Shown here: in pieces, positions 39,782 through 49,754 of the stretch
Position numbering within the stretch: position 1 is the stretch's first letter
Layout of the letters: each line of letters begins with the position of its first letter
Assembly: GCF_900102335.1 (NCBI RefSeq)
Contig: NZ_FNBM01000003.1
Span: 124,001-188,000, forward strand
Source of the DNA: Phytopseudomonas seleniipraecipitans
GTDB taxonomy: Bacteria > Pseudomonadota > Gammaproteobacteria > Pseudomonadales > Pseudomonadaceae
DNA: 64,000 nt
Direction: 5' to 3'
Notes under the pieces: model-generated
What the model was told of the DNA's origin: nothing
Database searches by the model: none
The model's input: only the letters and a program-made list of their open reading frames with translations
Made by a program: the position numbers and the translations under genes

Positions 39782-40195
39782 CTACTCCACCCAGTCGCCG
39801 GAGCCGCCGCGCAGATAGAACAGCTGCCGGCGCTGCTTCTTGCTCGGCCGGCCCTCGGTCTGTACGCCGAGGGCGCCAGCCTTGCGCTGCTCGGCGGCGC
39901 GCTCACGGCGCACGATGCTTTCGCCAGTTTCGGCATACAACGCCTGCGCTTCCGGCGCTCCGCGACGCACCACCGACAGCGCTTGGACGACCACCGTGCG
40001 CTCGTCGAAACCAGTGCGAATCACATATTCCTCACCCACCTTCGGCTCCTTGCCAGGTTTGCAGCGCTCGCCACGGCAGTGCACCTTGCCGCCCTCTATC
40101 GCCGCCTTGGCCAGCGCGCGCGTCTTGAAGAAGCGCGCAGCCCATAGCCACTTGTCCAAGCGTACCTTGTCATCGGTATCCTGCTTTGCCACCAT
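39782..40195 (-). CDS. hslR: Heat-shock protein 15 (Hsp15), ribosome-associated S4-domain protein
   Basis: A 137-residue RNA-binding protein. The S4 domain is at the N-terminus (KVRLDKWLWAARFFKTRALAKAAIEGGKVH) and the tail is basic (GRPSKKQRRQLFYLRGG). Homologues rescue stalled 50S subunits carrying nascent chain-tRNA after heat shock. A GTG one codon upstream of the ATG is also possible. It converges on the PAP2 gene with a 4-bp gap. Confidence 0.93.
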   Translation of the reverse strand: MVAKQDTDDKVRLDKWLWAARFFKTRALAKAAIEGGKVHCRGERCKPGKEPKVGEEYVIRTGFDERTVVVQALSVVRRGAPEAQALYAETGESIVRRERAAEQRKAGALGVQTEGRPSKKQRRQLFYLRGGSGDWVE

Positions 40196-40227
40196 CACCT
40201 CACCGCTGAATGAATTGCCGTCATAAT

Positions 40228-40256
40228 TTGCTGGTACATCAGCCTGTCTCTATTGT
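40228..40256 (+). promoter_or_regulatory. Promoter candidate for rimABK
   Basis: TTGCTG (40228-40233), 17-bp spacer, TATTGT (40251-40256), 48 bp before the rimA start. Reasonable sigma-70 match by eye. Confidence 0.5.
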
Positions 40257-40304
40257 CACAACGACACAAGTATTTGATCGAGCACCAGCCGTTGCGGAGT
40301 TGCA

Positions 40305-41096
40305 GTGACCCATTTTCCCAGTGACCTGACCCATCCCGAAAAATGCCGCGGCTGCCAGGCCAGCCCCGAGCTGGATTTCGCGTTCAATTTCGCCTTCCAG
40401 CCCATCGTCGACATCCGCACCCGCGACGTGTTCGCCCACGAAGCGCTGGTGCGCGGGCCCGCGGGTGAAGGCGCGCTGAGCGTGCTCGACCGGGTCAACG
40501 ACAATAACCGCTACCGATTCGACCAGCGTTGCCGCACCCAGGCGATTGCCGAAGCGATGCAGCTGGGCATGCAATCGTTTCTGTCGATCAACTTCCTGCC
40601 CAACGCCGTGTATCGCCCCGAGCTGTGCATCCGCAGCACCCTGGAGGCGGCCCGGCAGCACAACTTTCCGCTGGATAAGCTGATCTTCGAGACCATCGAG
40701 AGCGACCACCTGCCGGATAGCCGGCACCTGACCAACATCCTGCGTCAGTACCAGGAGTTCGGCTTCAAGACAGCGATCGACGACTTTGGCGCCGGTTATT
40801 CAGGCCTCACGCTGCTGGCTGACTTCCAGCCCGACCTGATCAAACTGGACATGGCGCTGATTCGCGGCGTCGATCAGGACCGGCCCCGCCAGGCCATCGT
40901 GCGCGCTATCGTCGCCATGTGCAGCGACCTCGGCATCCAGGTTATCGCGGAAGGCATCGAGACCCCGGGCGAGCGGGATTTTCTCGCCGACAGTGGGATC
41001 GAACTGATGCAGGGCTACCTGTTTGCCAAGCCGCAATTCAAGGGGCTGCCAGTGATTGCCGACGCCGCCTGGCGCGCAGCCGATACCGCTCACTGA
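40305..41096 (+). CDS. rimA: RimA, EAL-domain c-di-GMP phosphodiesterase
   Basis: A 263-residue single EAL-domain protein. The catalytic set is complete: FAHEALVRG, LSINFLPN, FETIESD, AIDDFGAGYSGL, LIKLD and VIAEGIETPGE, so it should cleave c-di-GMP. An N-terminal CxxC-like pair (KCRGCQ) precedes the domain. In P. fluorescens RimA modulates RimK activity, linking c-di-GMP to ribosome modification. The start is GTG, 7 nt after GGAG. rimB follows after 79 bp. Confidence 0.88.
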   Translation: MTHFPSDLTHPEKCRGCQASPELDFAFNFAFQPIVDIRTRDVFAHEALVRGPAGEGALSVLDRVNDNNRYRFDQRCRTQAIAEAMQLGMQSFLSINFLPNAVYRPELCIRSTLEAARQHNFPLDKLIFETIESDHLPDSRHLTNILRQYQEFGFKTAIDDFGAGYSGLTLLADFQPDLIKLDMALIRGVDQDRPRQAIVRAIVAMCSDLGIQVIAEGIETPGERDFLADSGIELMQGYLFAKPQFKGLPVIADAAWRAADTAH

Positions 41097-41175
41097 CAGG
41101 CGCGCATCTCAGCGCATTTCAGTACCATGAGCGCCATCGCCATCGCGCCAGATCCAGCAGCCACGGAAGCCTTTC

Positions 41176-41643
41176 TTGAAGACATTCGACCACCTCAACG
41201 TGATCGGCCTGCGCGAATGGGTCAACCTGCCTGACCTCGGCATCATCGGCCTGCGCGCCAAGATAGACACCGGAGCCAGCACATCCAGCCTGCACGCCAG
41301 CGACATCCAGACCTTCGAGCGCGAGGGTGAAGAATGGGTGCGTTTCACAGCCTACATCGGCACCCAGGTGCAGCGTCGCCATCGTTGCGAAGCGCGCCTG
41401 GTCACGGTGAAAAGCATCAAGAGCTCCAACGGCCAGGCACAAAGCCGCTACGTTATTCGTACCAGCCTGATGCTCGGTGATTTGTCATGGCCGGTGGAGT
41501 TCACACTGGCCAGCCGCAAGACCATGCGCTACCGCATGTTGCTCGGTTCCAAAGCGCTGATCGACGGCCAACTGGTGGTCAACCCGGCGCTAACCTACGT
41601 GCAAGAAAAACCTTCGCTTACCGACCTTAGCGGTGCCCAATGA
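41176..41643 (+). CDS. rimB: RimB, retropepsin-like aspartic protease
   Basis: A 155-residue protein with the retropepsin-like active-site motif [13 protein letters not shown] and the second-strand [17 protein letters not shown]. It belongs to the putative ATP-dependent zinc protease family, whose metal annotation is doubtful. In the rim operon it is thought to process poly-glutamylated RpsF. The start is TTG (41176), supported by GGAAG 8 nt upstream and by the lack of any nearby ATG. It overlaps rimK by 4 bp. Confidence 0.88.
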   Translation: MKTFDHLNVIGLREWVNLPDLGIIGLRAKIDTGASTSSLHASDIQTFEREGEEWVRFTAYIGTQVQRRHRCEARLVTVKSIKSSNGQAQSRYVIRTSLMLGDLSWPVEFTLASRKTMRYRMLLGSKALIDGQLVVNPALTYVQEKPSLTDLSGAQ

Positions 41644-42545
41644 AAATCGCTGTGCTGTCGCGCAATCCGCGCCTGTATTCCACCCGCCGCCTGGTTGAAG
41701 CCGGGCAGCAGCGCGGCCATGAAGTGGTGGTTATCGACACCCTGCGCGCCTATATGAACATCGCCAGCCACAAGCCGCAGATCCACTATCGCGGCAAACC
41801 GCTGGAAGATTTCGACGCGGTGATCCCGCGTATTGGCGCCTCGGTCACCTTCTACGGCTGCGCGGTGCTGCGCCAGTTCGAAATGATGGGCGTCGTGCCG
41901 CTCAACGAATCGGTGGCCATCGCCCGCTCGCGGGACAAGCTGCGCTCGCTGCAACTGCTGTCGCGACGCGGCGTCGGCCTGCCGGTGACCGGGTTTGCCC
42001 ACTCGCCAGACGATATTCCCGACCTGATCCAGATGGTCAACGGCGCACCCCTGGTGATCAAGGTGCTGGAAGGCACCCAGGGCATCGGCGTGGTGCTGTG
42101 TGAAACCGAGAAGGCCGCCGAGTCGGTGATTGAGGCGTTCATGGGCCTCAAGCAGAACATCATGGTGCAGGAGTACATCAAGGAAGCCGGCGGTGCCGAC
42201 ATCCGCTGCTTCGTGGTCGGCGACAAGGTCATCGCGGCGATGAAACGCCAGGCCAAGCCGGGCGAGTTCCGCTCCAACCTGCATCGCGGTGGCACCGCCA
42301 GCCTGATCAAGATCACCCCCGAGGAACGCATGACCGCGATCCGTGCGGCCAAGGTCATGGGCCTGTCGGTGGCAGGCGTCGACATCCTGCGCTCCAACCA
42401 CGGCCCGCTGGTCATGGAGGTGAACTCCTCGCCCGGCCTGGAAGGCATTGAGGTCACCACCGGCAAGGATGTGGCCGGGATGATCATCCAGTACCTGGAA
42501 AAGAACGGCGGCCCCAACCTGACCCGCACCAAGGGTAAAGGATGA
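41640..42545 (+). CDS. rimK: RimK, ATP-grasp glutamate ligase modifying ribosomal protein S6
   Basis: A 301-residue ATP-grasp ligase adding glutamates to the C-terminus of S6 (RpsF). Marks: N-terminal [24 protein letters not shown]-grasp lysine segment [42 protein letters not shown], and the metal-binding [14 protein letters not shown]. The length is that of E. coli RimK. ATGA overlaps at both ends couple it to rimB and ldcA. Confidence 0.95.
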   Translation: MKIAVLSRNPRLYSTRRLVEAGQQRGHEVVVIDTLRAYMNIASHKPQIHYRGKPLEDFDAVIPRIGASVTFYGCAVLRQFEMMGVVPLNESVAIARSRDKLRSLQLLSRRGVGLPVTGFAHSPDDIPDLIQMVNGAPLVIKVLEGTQGIGVVLCETEKAAESVIEAFMGLKQNIMVQEYIKEAGGADIRCFVVGDKVIAAMKRQAKPGEFRSNLHRGGTASLIKITPEERMTAIRAAKVMGLSVAGVDILRSNHGPLVMEVNSSPGLEGIEVTTGKDVAGMIIQYLEKNGGPNLTRTKGKG

Positions 42546-43438
42546 GCACGCCATTCGCTGGCCGCCTGGCCCTGATCGCCCCCGCCTCGGCCGTTGCCGA
42601 TGAGGTGTTCGACGCGACCTTGGCGCAGCTTGAGGTGCAGGGCATCGACTACCACCTGGGCCGCCATACGCGCGCCCGTCACCGCTACCTGGCCGGCACC
42701 CCGGCGCAGCGCCTGGAGGACTTGCATGAAGCCTTCTCGCTGCCCAACATCGATGCCGTCTGGTGCCTGCGTGGTGGTTACGGCTGCGCGCACTTGCTGC
42801 CGGGTATCGACTGGTCGCTGCTGCAGAACGCCAGCCCGCGCCCACTGATCGGCTACTCCGATCTGTCGCTGCTGCTCGATGCTTTCGGCCGTCATGGGCT
42901 GCCTGCCATCCACGGGCCAGTCACTACCGCGCTTGGCTTGCAGGCGCTGTCCGCGCCAACCGGTCAGCGCGAGCGGCTGGCCTCCATGCGCTCGTTGTGG
43001 GATGTGCTGCAGGATCGCGGCCAGCCCCTGCCGGTACGCCACATCAGCGGGCCTGAAGCGCAGGTAGAAGGCCCGCTGGTTGGCGGCAATCTCACTGCCC
43101 TGGCCAGCGGCTGCGGCACGGTCGCCGGTATGCAGTTGCCGGATAACGCGATTCTGATCCTCGAAGACGTCGGCGAGCCCTACTACCGCCTGGAACGCAG
43201 CTTCTGGCAGCTGTTCGAAAGCTTCGGCGAGCAACGCCCGGCCGCGGTGTGCCTGGGCAGCTTCACCGATTGCCCCCGGCGCGGCGTGCTGCACAGCATC
43301 GAGGAAATCATCGGTGAATACCTCGCACCCTTCGGCATCCCGCTCTACGGCGAGTTGCCCAGCGGCCACGGCGACGCCAACTTCGCCTGGCCGTATGGCC
43401 GTTTGGCGCGGTTGGAGCGCAATACACTCGCCTGGTAG
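42542..43438 (+). CDS. LD-carboxypeptidase (S66 family)
   Basis: A 298-residue serine peptidase. The nucleophile is in [14 protein letters not shown], after the [15 protein letters not shown] oxyanion segment, with the downstream Glu/His of the S66 triad plausibly in NLTALASG and the C-terminal [11 protein letters not shown]. It is predicted to cleave the L-Lys/DAP-D-Ala bond of recycled murein tetrapeptides in the cytoplasm. It is the last gene of the rimABK transcription unit, overlapping rimK by 4 bp. Confidence 0.9.
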   Translation: MSTPFAGRLALIAPASAVADEVFDATLAQLEVQGIDYHLGRHTRARHRYLAGTPAQRLEDLHEAFSLPNIDAVWCLRGGYGCAHLLPGIDWSLLQNASPRPLIGYSDLSLLLDAFGRHGLPAIHGPVTTALGLQALSAPTGQRERLASMRSLWDVLQDRGQPLPVRHISGPEAQVEGPLVGGNLTALASGCGTVAGMQLPDNAILILEDVGEPYYRLERSFWQLFESFGEQRPAAVCLGSFTDCPRRGVLHSIEEIIGEYLAPFGIPLYGELPSGHGDANFAWPYGRLARLERNTLAW

Positions 43439-43447
43439 CGCAACCCA

Positions 43448-46400
43448 CTAAGGCGTGGGCGACTGCGCCTCTAGCCAGACCTGGAAATCCGCCTCGGCCA
43501 TAGGCCGGCCAAGCAGGTAGCCCTGGCCGAATTCGCAACCCAGCGTTTTCAGATGAGCGAGTTGCTCGGGCGTCTCTATCCCTTCGGCCACACACTCGAG
43601 GCCGAGATTGCGGGCAATCATGAGGATGGTTTCGACCAGCAGCGCGTTACTGCTGGTCTCGCTGTCACCTAGGTCCTGGGTGAAGCTGCGATCGATCTTC
43701 AGTCGATTCAGCGGCAGCCGTTTGAGGTAGGTCAGCGATGAATATCCCGTTCCGAAGTCGTCGATGGAAAAACGCATGCCCAACACCTTGAGCGCCTGCA
43801 TATTGGCAATGCACTGCTCGACATCCTCGAGGAGCACGCCCTCGGTGATTTCCAGCTCCAGTGCGGCGGCCGGCACGGCATAGCGCTGCAGGCAATCGCG
43901 GATCCGCGCAACGCAGCCGCGGCTGCGCAGCTCGCGCGGGCTGAGGTTCACCGCCAGTACCAGTTGTGGGCGTTCCGGCAGCCAGCGTTGCAGGGTTGCA
44001 CAGGCTTGCTCAAGCACCCAGTTGCCAATCTCCTGGATCAGCCCGGTTTCTTCTGCCAGCGGGATGAACTGCCCCGGCGGTACTTCGCCGCGCTCAGGGT
44101 GGTGCCAGCGCGCCAGCACTTCGGCGCCGATAACGCGCCCACCGCTGAGCTGCAGCTGCGGCTGAAACGCGAGATAAAGCTGGTTACGGGCGATGGCCTG
44201 GCGCAAGTCACCCTGCATCTGTAATCGCTCATCGATGGCTGCCTGCATCGCTGGCGCAAAGAAATGCAGAGCATTGCGGCCCGCCTGCTTGGCCCGGTAC
44301 ATGGCGGTGTCCGCTTGCTTCATGACGTCGGCAGCGTTCTGCTTGCCAAACGGATGCAGGGTGATGCCAATACTGGCACTGACCGATAACTCGTGACCAT
44401 CCACCAGACACGGCGACTGCAGGCTCTGCAACAGCCGCTCCGCCGTCATAGCGGCCTGCTCTCCCGCCAACTCCGGATTGACGCCCAGTGCTTCGAGCAG
44501 CACCACGAATTCGTCTCCGCCCATACGCGCCAGCGTATCTTCGGTACGCAGCTGACCTGCTAGGCGCGCCGTGACCTCCCGCAATAAGCCGTCGCCCACC
44601 ACATGCCCCAGGCTGTCGTTGACCGTTTTGAAGTGATCGAGATCGATGAATAGCAAGGCCCCCAGGTTGCCCTCGCGCATTTCCCGGTCCATGGCGTGCT
44701 GCAGACGGTCGAGCAGCAGCCGGCGATTGGGTAGTCCGGTCAATTCATCGCTGAAGGCGAGGCGTTCGATTTCTCGCTGGTAGCGCTGACGCTCCGATAT
44801 ATCCGTAATGCTGCAACGAATCAGCGCAGCTTCCCCAGGCAGACGTACCAGACGCACCTCGCAAGGAAAGTGCCGCCCGCTGCTGTCTCGATGCGTCCAC
44901 TCGAACACTGGCACCTCACCGCTTAACGCGGCCGCCAGATAACCCTTTTCCGCCTCGACCGAGAGCACGCCGTTTGGCTGCCTCAACGGGCTCAGCTCGA
45001 AGGGCCGGCGGCGCAGCAGCTCCTCCCGGCGGCAGCCGAACAGGCGCAGTGCGTTCTCGTTGAAATCGACCATACCGCCGTCTTCGGTATACAGCAGGAT
45101 CGCTTCAGGGGCGTGCTCGACAATGGTGCGATAACGCGCCTCAGCCTCGAAGCGCGCACTGATATCCTCGACCAGCAGCAGAAACATACTGATTCCCGCG
45201 CTGCCCCGGCGCACGGCACGCAAGTTGAGCCGAGTGTGCACTTCGCTGCCATCCGGGCGGATAAAACGCCGATCGCGCTCGAAACCTTCACGCCTTCCCT
45301 GTAACACATCATCGAACAGCCATCGCTCGGCGTTGAGATCGTCCGCCACGCTGATGCTTTGCCAACTGCTCTCGAGCAACTGTTCGCGGCTGCGGCCGAG
45401 GATGCTGCACAGCTTGAGGTTGACTTCCTCCCAGCCGAAAGTAGGGGTAATCAGCGCCATGCCGATCAGTGGTGCCTCGAAGAATAGCCGCAGACGATCA
45501 TCGCGCTCCCGAAGCTGTTGCTCGGTGCGGCGCCGCGTGGTGATGTCCTGGACGGCGCCATACAGACGAACCAGCTCGGCGCCATCTCGCTCTGCCGCTC
45601 CGCGCAAACGGATCCAGCGTGTCTTGCCCAGAAAGGTGGTAACCCGCACCTCGATATCGAAACGTTCACCGCCCTCGATCATCGCCTGCAGGGTCTTGTG
45701 AATCAGGGCCTGGCCAGCCGCATCGAACTGGCCGACCGATTGCTGGAAAGTAAGCGGCGCATTTCGTGGATCAAGCTCGTAAATCTTGAAGCAGCCGAGA
45801 CTCCAATACATGCTCATATCCTGCAGGTTGAGCACCCAGCCACCAATGTCGGCGATGTCTTCGGTCTGGCTGAACAGGTGACTCTGCTGCAGCAGCTCCT
45901 CGCGCTGGCGAGCCACCTCCTGGGCCAACTGCTCGCGAGCGGTGACATCCTGCTGCATGACGATGAAGTGGCTGAGGCCCTGCTCGTCGTGCATGGGCGC
46001 AAGGATCACCTCGCTCCAGAACGGCTGTCCGTCCTTGCGCTGCAGCTGCAGCACCGCGTTGCCAGGCGTGCCGCGGCGGATGGCGGTTTCCAGCACCCGC
46101 ATATCTTCATAGCGCTGCTCGTCCCGCAGCAGACGGCGCAGGCCCTGGCCGAGGCTGCCCTGAGCGTCCTGCCCGGTGATGCGCTCGAACGAGGGGTTGC
46201 AGTAGATAAGCGGCAACTCTTCACGGCGCGCATCGGCGATCACCACGCCCAACGGGCTGGCGTCCAACGCCAGATTGGCCAGTGCCAATTGTTGCTGCAT
46301 CGCTGCGCTGCGGCTCAGCGCCAAGCGCAGATCGCTGAGGCTACGCCCGACCAGTAGCGCCGACACGGTGAACAACAGGACGCTGAAATGCAGTTCCAGT

Positions 46401-47233
46401 TGCTGCGGGTCTATCCACCGGGCGCTGCTGTAGACGTCACGAAACCACGGCAAGGTGAGGACGCTCAGCACACTCACCGCGGCGCCACACAACGCGCCTG
46501 AGAAGCCCCACACCATCGCCAGGCTCAGCATGACCAGACCAATCAACGGCAGTTTCAACGTCAGCGGTAAGAATGCCAGCAGCACCGGTATGCCCACCAA
46601 TATTGCCAGGAGCAGCAGCTTCGGTGGCAGGGTGCGCAACAACGCAGGCACTTCCTGCTGCGGCACCGCAAGGCCCTCCTGTGGCTGCAGCCAGCCACGG
46701 CGGCGCAACCACGGGCTCAGGTACGTCAGCAGCGGGATGGAAATCATCAGGGCGGTCAGGCTGTCTGCTAGCCACAGCGCAATAGCTACCCGCGGAGCTT
46801 CATGGGCTGGCAGCCCACCCAACACCAACAGGTTGCACAGCAGCGCCAGGCTGGTGAGTGCTGCCGGCAGCAACACCCCCAGCAGCGTGAAACGCAGCAG
46901 GTGGCTGATATCCGGCAAGGCCGCATCGAAAGGTCGCCAACGCAGCAGCAGGTAAGAGAGCGCAACGCCCAGCATCTCCGGCAGGGCGTGCACAGGCGCC
47001 CAATGCCAATCAAGCCCCCACAGAGGCGTACAGATAATTGAATTGACGTACAGCGCCGCCAGCACCCGCGGGCCCCACCAGAGCGCGAGCGCCAATCCCA
47101 GGGCAAATGGCAGATAAAAGATCGCCAACCCACCTTCAACTTGGGTAACAAGGGAAAGCAGGGTGGCCAGGTGGAATACCGGGAGTGGCAACCACCAGGT
47201 CCAGAAAGGCAGCTGTTGGGATGTGCGGGGCAT
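43448..47233 (-). CDS. MASE1-like/PAS(x4)/GGDEF/EAL membrane signalling protein
   Basis: A 1261-residue protein. An N-terminal membrane region of about 8 segments (residues 10-300, MASE1-like) is followed by four PAS-type units (about 310-435, 445-560, 565-685, 688-805). A GGDEF domain has the intact MGGDEF active site and an RTED I-site, and the EAL domain carries EVLARWHHPERG, NLSPREL, LEITEG, SIDDFGTGYSS, LKID and VAEGIETPEQ. Both output domains look catalytically competent. It may make or degrade c-di-GMP in response to a membrane or redox signal. It lies between ldcA and envZ. Confidence 0.9.
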   Translation of the reverse strand: MPRTSQQLPFWTWWLPLPVFHLATLLSLVTQVEGGLAIFYLPFALGLALALWWGPRVLAALYVNSIICTPLWGLDWHWAPVHALPEMLGVALSYLLLRWRPFDAALPDISHLLRFTLLGVLLPAALTSLALLCNLLVLGGLPAHEAPRVAIALWLADSLTALMISIPLLTYLSPWLRRRGWLQPQEGLAVPQQEVPALLRTLPPKLLLLAILVGIPVLLAFLPLTLKLPLIGLVMLSLAMVWGFSGALCGAAVSVLSVLTLPWFRDVYSSARWIDPQQLELHFSVLLFTVSALLVGRSLSDLRLALSRSAAMQQQLALANLALDASPLGVVIADARREELPLIYCNPSFERITGQDAQGSLGQGLRRLLRDEQRYEDMRVLETAIRRGTPGNAVLQLQRKDGQPFWSEVILAPMHDEQGLSHFIVMQQDVTAREQLAQEVARQREELLQQSHLFSQTEDIADIGGWVLNLQDMSMYWSLGCFKIYELDPRNAPLTFQQSVGQFDAAGQALIHKTLQAMIEGGERFDIEVRVTTFLGKTRWIRLRGAAERDGAELVRLYGAVQDITTRRRTEQQLRERDDRLRLFFEAPLIGMALITPTFGWEEVNLKLCSILGRSREQLLESSWQSISVADDLNAERWLFDDVLQGRREGFERDRRFIRPDGSEVHTRLNLRAVRRGSAGISMFLLLVEDISARFEAEARYRTIVEHAPEAILLYTEDGGMVDFNENALRLFGCRREELLRRRPFELSPLRQPNGVLSVEAEKGYLAAALSGEVPVFEWTHRDSSGRHFPCEVRLVRLPGEAALIRCSITDISERQRYQREIERLAFSDELTGLPNRRLLLDRLQHAMDREMREGNLGALLFIDLDHFKTVNDSLGHVVGDGLLREVTARLAGQLRTEDTLARMGGDEFVVLLEALGVNPELAGEQAAMTAERLLQSLQSPCLVDGHELSVSASIGITLHPFGKQNAADVMKQADTAMYRAKQAGRNALHFFAPAMQAAIDERLQMQGDLRQAIARNQLYLAFQPQLQLSGGRVIGAEVLARWHHPERGEVPPGQFIPLAEETGLIQEIGNWVLEQACATLQRWLPERPQLVLAVNLSPRELRSRGCVARIRDCLQRYAVPAAALELEITEGVLLEDVEQCIANMQALKVLGMRFSIDDFGTGYSSLTYLKRLPLNRLKIDRSFTQDLGDSETSSNALLVETILMIARNLGLECVAEGIETPEQLAHLKTLGCEFGQGYLLGRPMAEADFQVWLEAQSPTP

Positions 47234-47322
47234 GCGAAATCTCTGTCAATACGCCAGCACAGCATAGAGCAGCGTGTATGCGCTGTGCAGTCACATGCCG
47301 TGAATCACCGGCTAGGCGAGAA

Positions 47323-48636
47323 TCACACCGCGTCGCGCGGCAGCAGCAGGCCCAACGGCAGACAGATGCGTGCCTCCAGCCCACCACCGGAACGGTTGCG
47401 CAACTCGACACTGCCACCGTGCAGAGCGGCGATGCGTTTGACGATAGCCAGCCCCAAACCGGCGCCCTGCCCGCCCCGGGCACGGTCGCCGCGAATGAAC
47501 GGGTTGACGATATTGCCGAGTTCGCTCGGGTCGATGCCGGTGCCCCGATCCAGCACGCTCAGCACCACATAAGGCGCGCTGCTGTCATCGGCGACGGAGA
47601 GGACAATCTCCACAGCACTGCCGCCATAGCGCAAGGCATTCTCGAGCAGATTGACGATCAGCCGCTTGATCGACACGCGACGTAGCGGAAACGCAGGCAC
47701 GGCTTCGAGGCACAGGCGTACCTGCTCCTGCTTCTGGTTGTAGGGCGCGACCACCTCGCGGATCAGCCCAGGCAGGCTTACTTCTTCAACCGGCTCGTCA
47801 CGCCCATCGCGGATAAAGGCCAGGAACTGGTCGAGGATGGCGTCCATGTCCTCGATGTCGCGCACCATGTCGTCGGTCAGCTCGGAGTCGTTATCGAGAA
47901 ACTCCAGGGACAGGCGCAGCCTTGTCAGCGGCGTGCGCAGGTCATGGGAAACCCCGGCGAGCATCAACTCACGTTCGCGGGCCGCCTGCTCGACATCCTC
48001 GGCCATCTGGTTGAAGGCCCGGTATACCTCGGTCATCTCGCTTGGAGTGTCGCTGACCGGCAAGCGCACGCTGCGTCCCTGGCCCAACTGCCGGGCTGCG
48101 ACTACCAGACGCTTGAGCGGCGCACTGAGCTGTCGAACGAAAATCCATGCGGCTGCCGTCGACAGCAAACCGATGCCGAGGAACCAGCCGAGTACGCTCC
48201 AGATGCGCTGGCCTCGTAACGGATGGGGATAGAGCGGCACACGAATCCAGTCTTCGCCGAGCGTTGGGGCATGCACCCACAAGGCTGGCGGGCTCTTCGC
48301 GCGCACCCGCGTCTCGGTAAGCGGGCCGAGCTCGGACTGCATCTGACGCTGGAAAATCTCGCTGTAGGGCCAGTGTTCCTCACTGGCCGGCACCTCGGTA
48401 CGCGGCACTCGCTTGAGCCCCGCAGCGTCGGCGATGGTGGTTCGCACCTCAGGATCAGCCGCCCAGTAGGCGCGCAGCGTCAGGGCCGCGCCGTGACTGT
48501 ACTGCCGGTCAACGAGCACATCCTCGTTCATCAGCAGATAGACCAGGGTGAGCGCCTTGGAGAACAGCACGACGATCAGCACCAACCAGAGGGTGCGCGA
48601 GAAGAAGCTTTGTGGGAACCACAGCGGGGCTTTCAT
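47323..48636 (-). CDS. envZ: EnvZ/AmgS-type sensor histidine kinase
   Basis: A 437-residue kinase. It has two membrane segments (LWLVLIVVLFSKALTLVYLL and VLGWFLGIGLLSTAAAWIFV) flanking a periplasmic domain of about 130 residues. A HAMP, the phospho-His in LAGVSHDLRTPLTRLRLSLEF and an ATPase domain with NLLENALRYG, DRGTGI and GAGLGLAIVKRI complete it. It partners OmpR; in P. aeruginosa the pair AmgRS controls envelope stress and aminoglycoside tolerance. ATG at 48636 was chosen; a TTG upstream is unlikely. It is 113 bp downstream of ompR. Confidence 0.92.
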   Translation of the reverse strand: MKAPLWFPQSFFSRTLWLVLIVVLFSKALTLVYLLMNEDVLVDRQYSHGAALTLRAYWAADPEVRTTIADAAGLKRVPRTEVPASEEHWPYSEIFQRQMQSELGPLTETRVRAKSPPALWVHAPTLGEDWIRVPLYPHPLRGQRIWSVLGWFLGIGLLSTAAAWIFVRQLSAPLKRLVVAARQLGQGRSVRLPVSDTPSEMTEVYRAFNQMAEDVEQAARERELMLAGVSHDLRTPLTRLRLSLEFLDNDSELTDDMVRDIEDMDAILDQFLAFIRDGRDEPVEEVSLPGLIREVVAPYNQKQEQVRLCLEAVPAFPLRRVSIKRLIVNLLENALRYGGSAVEIVLSVADDSSAPYVVLSVLDRGTGIDPSELGNIVNPFIRGDRARGGQGAGLGLAIVKRIAALHGGSVELRNRSGGGLEARICLPLGLLLPRDAV

Positions 48637-48651
48637 AGAGTAACGGCGCAA

Positions 48652-48745
48652 TCCATCGACGGGTCGGGCGGGGCGGTGCCAAGCCTGACAGAACGCAGGC
48701 TGGGTGGATGCTGGACGGCAAGCACGCCGCCCAACCTACAGGAAG
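48652..48745. repeat. Possible degenerate repeat in the ompR-envZ gap
   Basis: This stretch holds GACGGGTCGGGCGGG and TGGGTGGATGCTGGAC, resembling parts of the 92-bp repeat core (GACGGGTCGGGCCGC, GGGTGGATGA), and ends in CCCAACCTAC. The resemblance is partial and by eye, so it may be a decayed copy or chance. Confidence 0.25.
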
Positions 48746-48749
48746 AAAA

Positions 48750-49487
48750 CTACTTGTTGCCGTCCGGCACGAATACGTAGCCCACGCCCCAGACCGTCTG
48801 GATATAGCGAGGTTTGGAAGGGTCCGGCTCGATCAGTCGACGCAGACGGGAAATCTGCACGTCGATGGAGCGCTCCAGGGCGTCCCACTCACGGCCGCGG
48901 GCCAGGTTCATCAGCTTGTCGCGGGTCAGTGGTTCACGGGCATGCTGCACCAGCGCCTTGAGGACGGCGAACTCACCCGTGGTGAGCATGTGTACTTCCT
49001 CGCCCTTCTTCAGTTCGCGGGTAGCCAGCGACAATTCGTAATCACCAAAGGTGACACTCTCGTCTTCGCTGCCCGGCGCGCCTGGCACGACCGGCGCTTG
49101 GCGCCGCAGCACGGCCTTGATCCGCGCCAGCAGCTCACGGGGATTGAACGGCTTGGCCAGGTAATCGTCGGCGCCCAGCTCCAGGCCCTGAATACGGCTG
49201 CCCTCGTCGCCCTTGGCGGTGAGCATGATGATCGGCACCTGGTTGTTGGATGCGCGCAGGCGGCGGCAGGCACTCATGCCGTCCTCGCCGGGTAGCATCA
49301 GATCGAGCACCACCAGGTTGAACAGTTCGCGCGACAGCAGACGATCCATCTGTTCGACGTTCTCCACCGCACGCACGCGGTAGCCTTGCTCGTCGAAGAA
49401 ACGCTCGAGCAGACGCCGCAGACGGGCATCGTCGTCGACAATCAGGATCTTCTCACCTTCGACCGGTTGTGCTGCTGTGCTGCTCAT
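48750..49487 (-). CDS. ompR: OmpR/AmgR-type response regulator
   Basis: A 245-residue regulator. The receiver (acceptor Asp in LVVLDLMLPGEDG, switch Lys in YLAKPFNPREL) is joined to an OmpR-type winged helix ending RYIQTVWGVGYVFVPDG. ATG at 49487 has AAGGAG at 7-nt spacing; upstream in-frame codons are in the promoter region. It is the first gene of the leftward ompR-envZ operon, divergent from tex. Confidence 0.95.
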   Translation of the reverse strand: MSSTAAQPVEGEKILIVDDDARLRRLLERFFDEQGYRVRAVENVEQMDRLLSRELFNLVVLDLMLPGEDGMSACRRLRASNNQVPIIMLTAKGDEGSRIQGLELGADDYLAKPFNPRELLARIKAVLRRQAPVVPGAPGSEDESVTFGDYELSLATRELKKGEEVHMLTTGEFAVLKALVQHAREPLTRDKLMNLARGREWDALERSIDVQISRLRRLIEPDPSKPRYIQTVWGVGYVFVPDGNK

Positions 49488-49676
49488 AGGGGCTCCTTGA
49501 CCGAGAATCCGCGACGCGGCGCGTCCGATTCCAACGGCGGCATTATGGCTCAGAGGCCGTATAGACCACGTATTGTCCATTGTTAGCAGATTTTTCGCTG
49601 CCCTTGGCGCACTTCAACCCGTTTCGGGGTCTGACAGCAGCGCGCGGCGGGTGGCATGCGCGCCTTCAGGCGTGGC

Positions 49677-49682
49677 TATAAT
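49677..49682 (+). promoter_or_regulatory. -10 box upstream of tex
   Basis: TATAAT in GGCTATAATGCGCC, 72 bp before the tex start; a leader of about 65 nt is implied. Confidence 0.5.
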
Positions 49683-49754
49683 GCGCCGCTTTATCGTCCG
49701 GCCATCATGAGCGAGGCCGGTTCTTGTTCGTTTCAGGGTAGGTTTATTCTTTCT

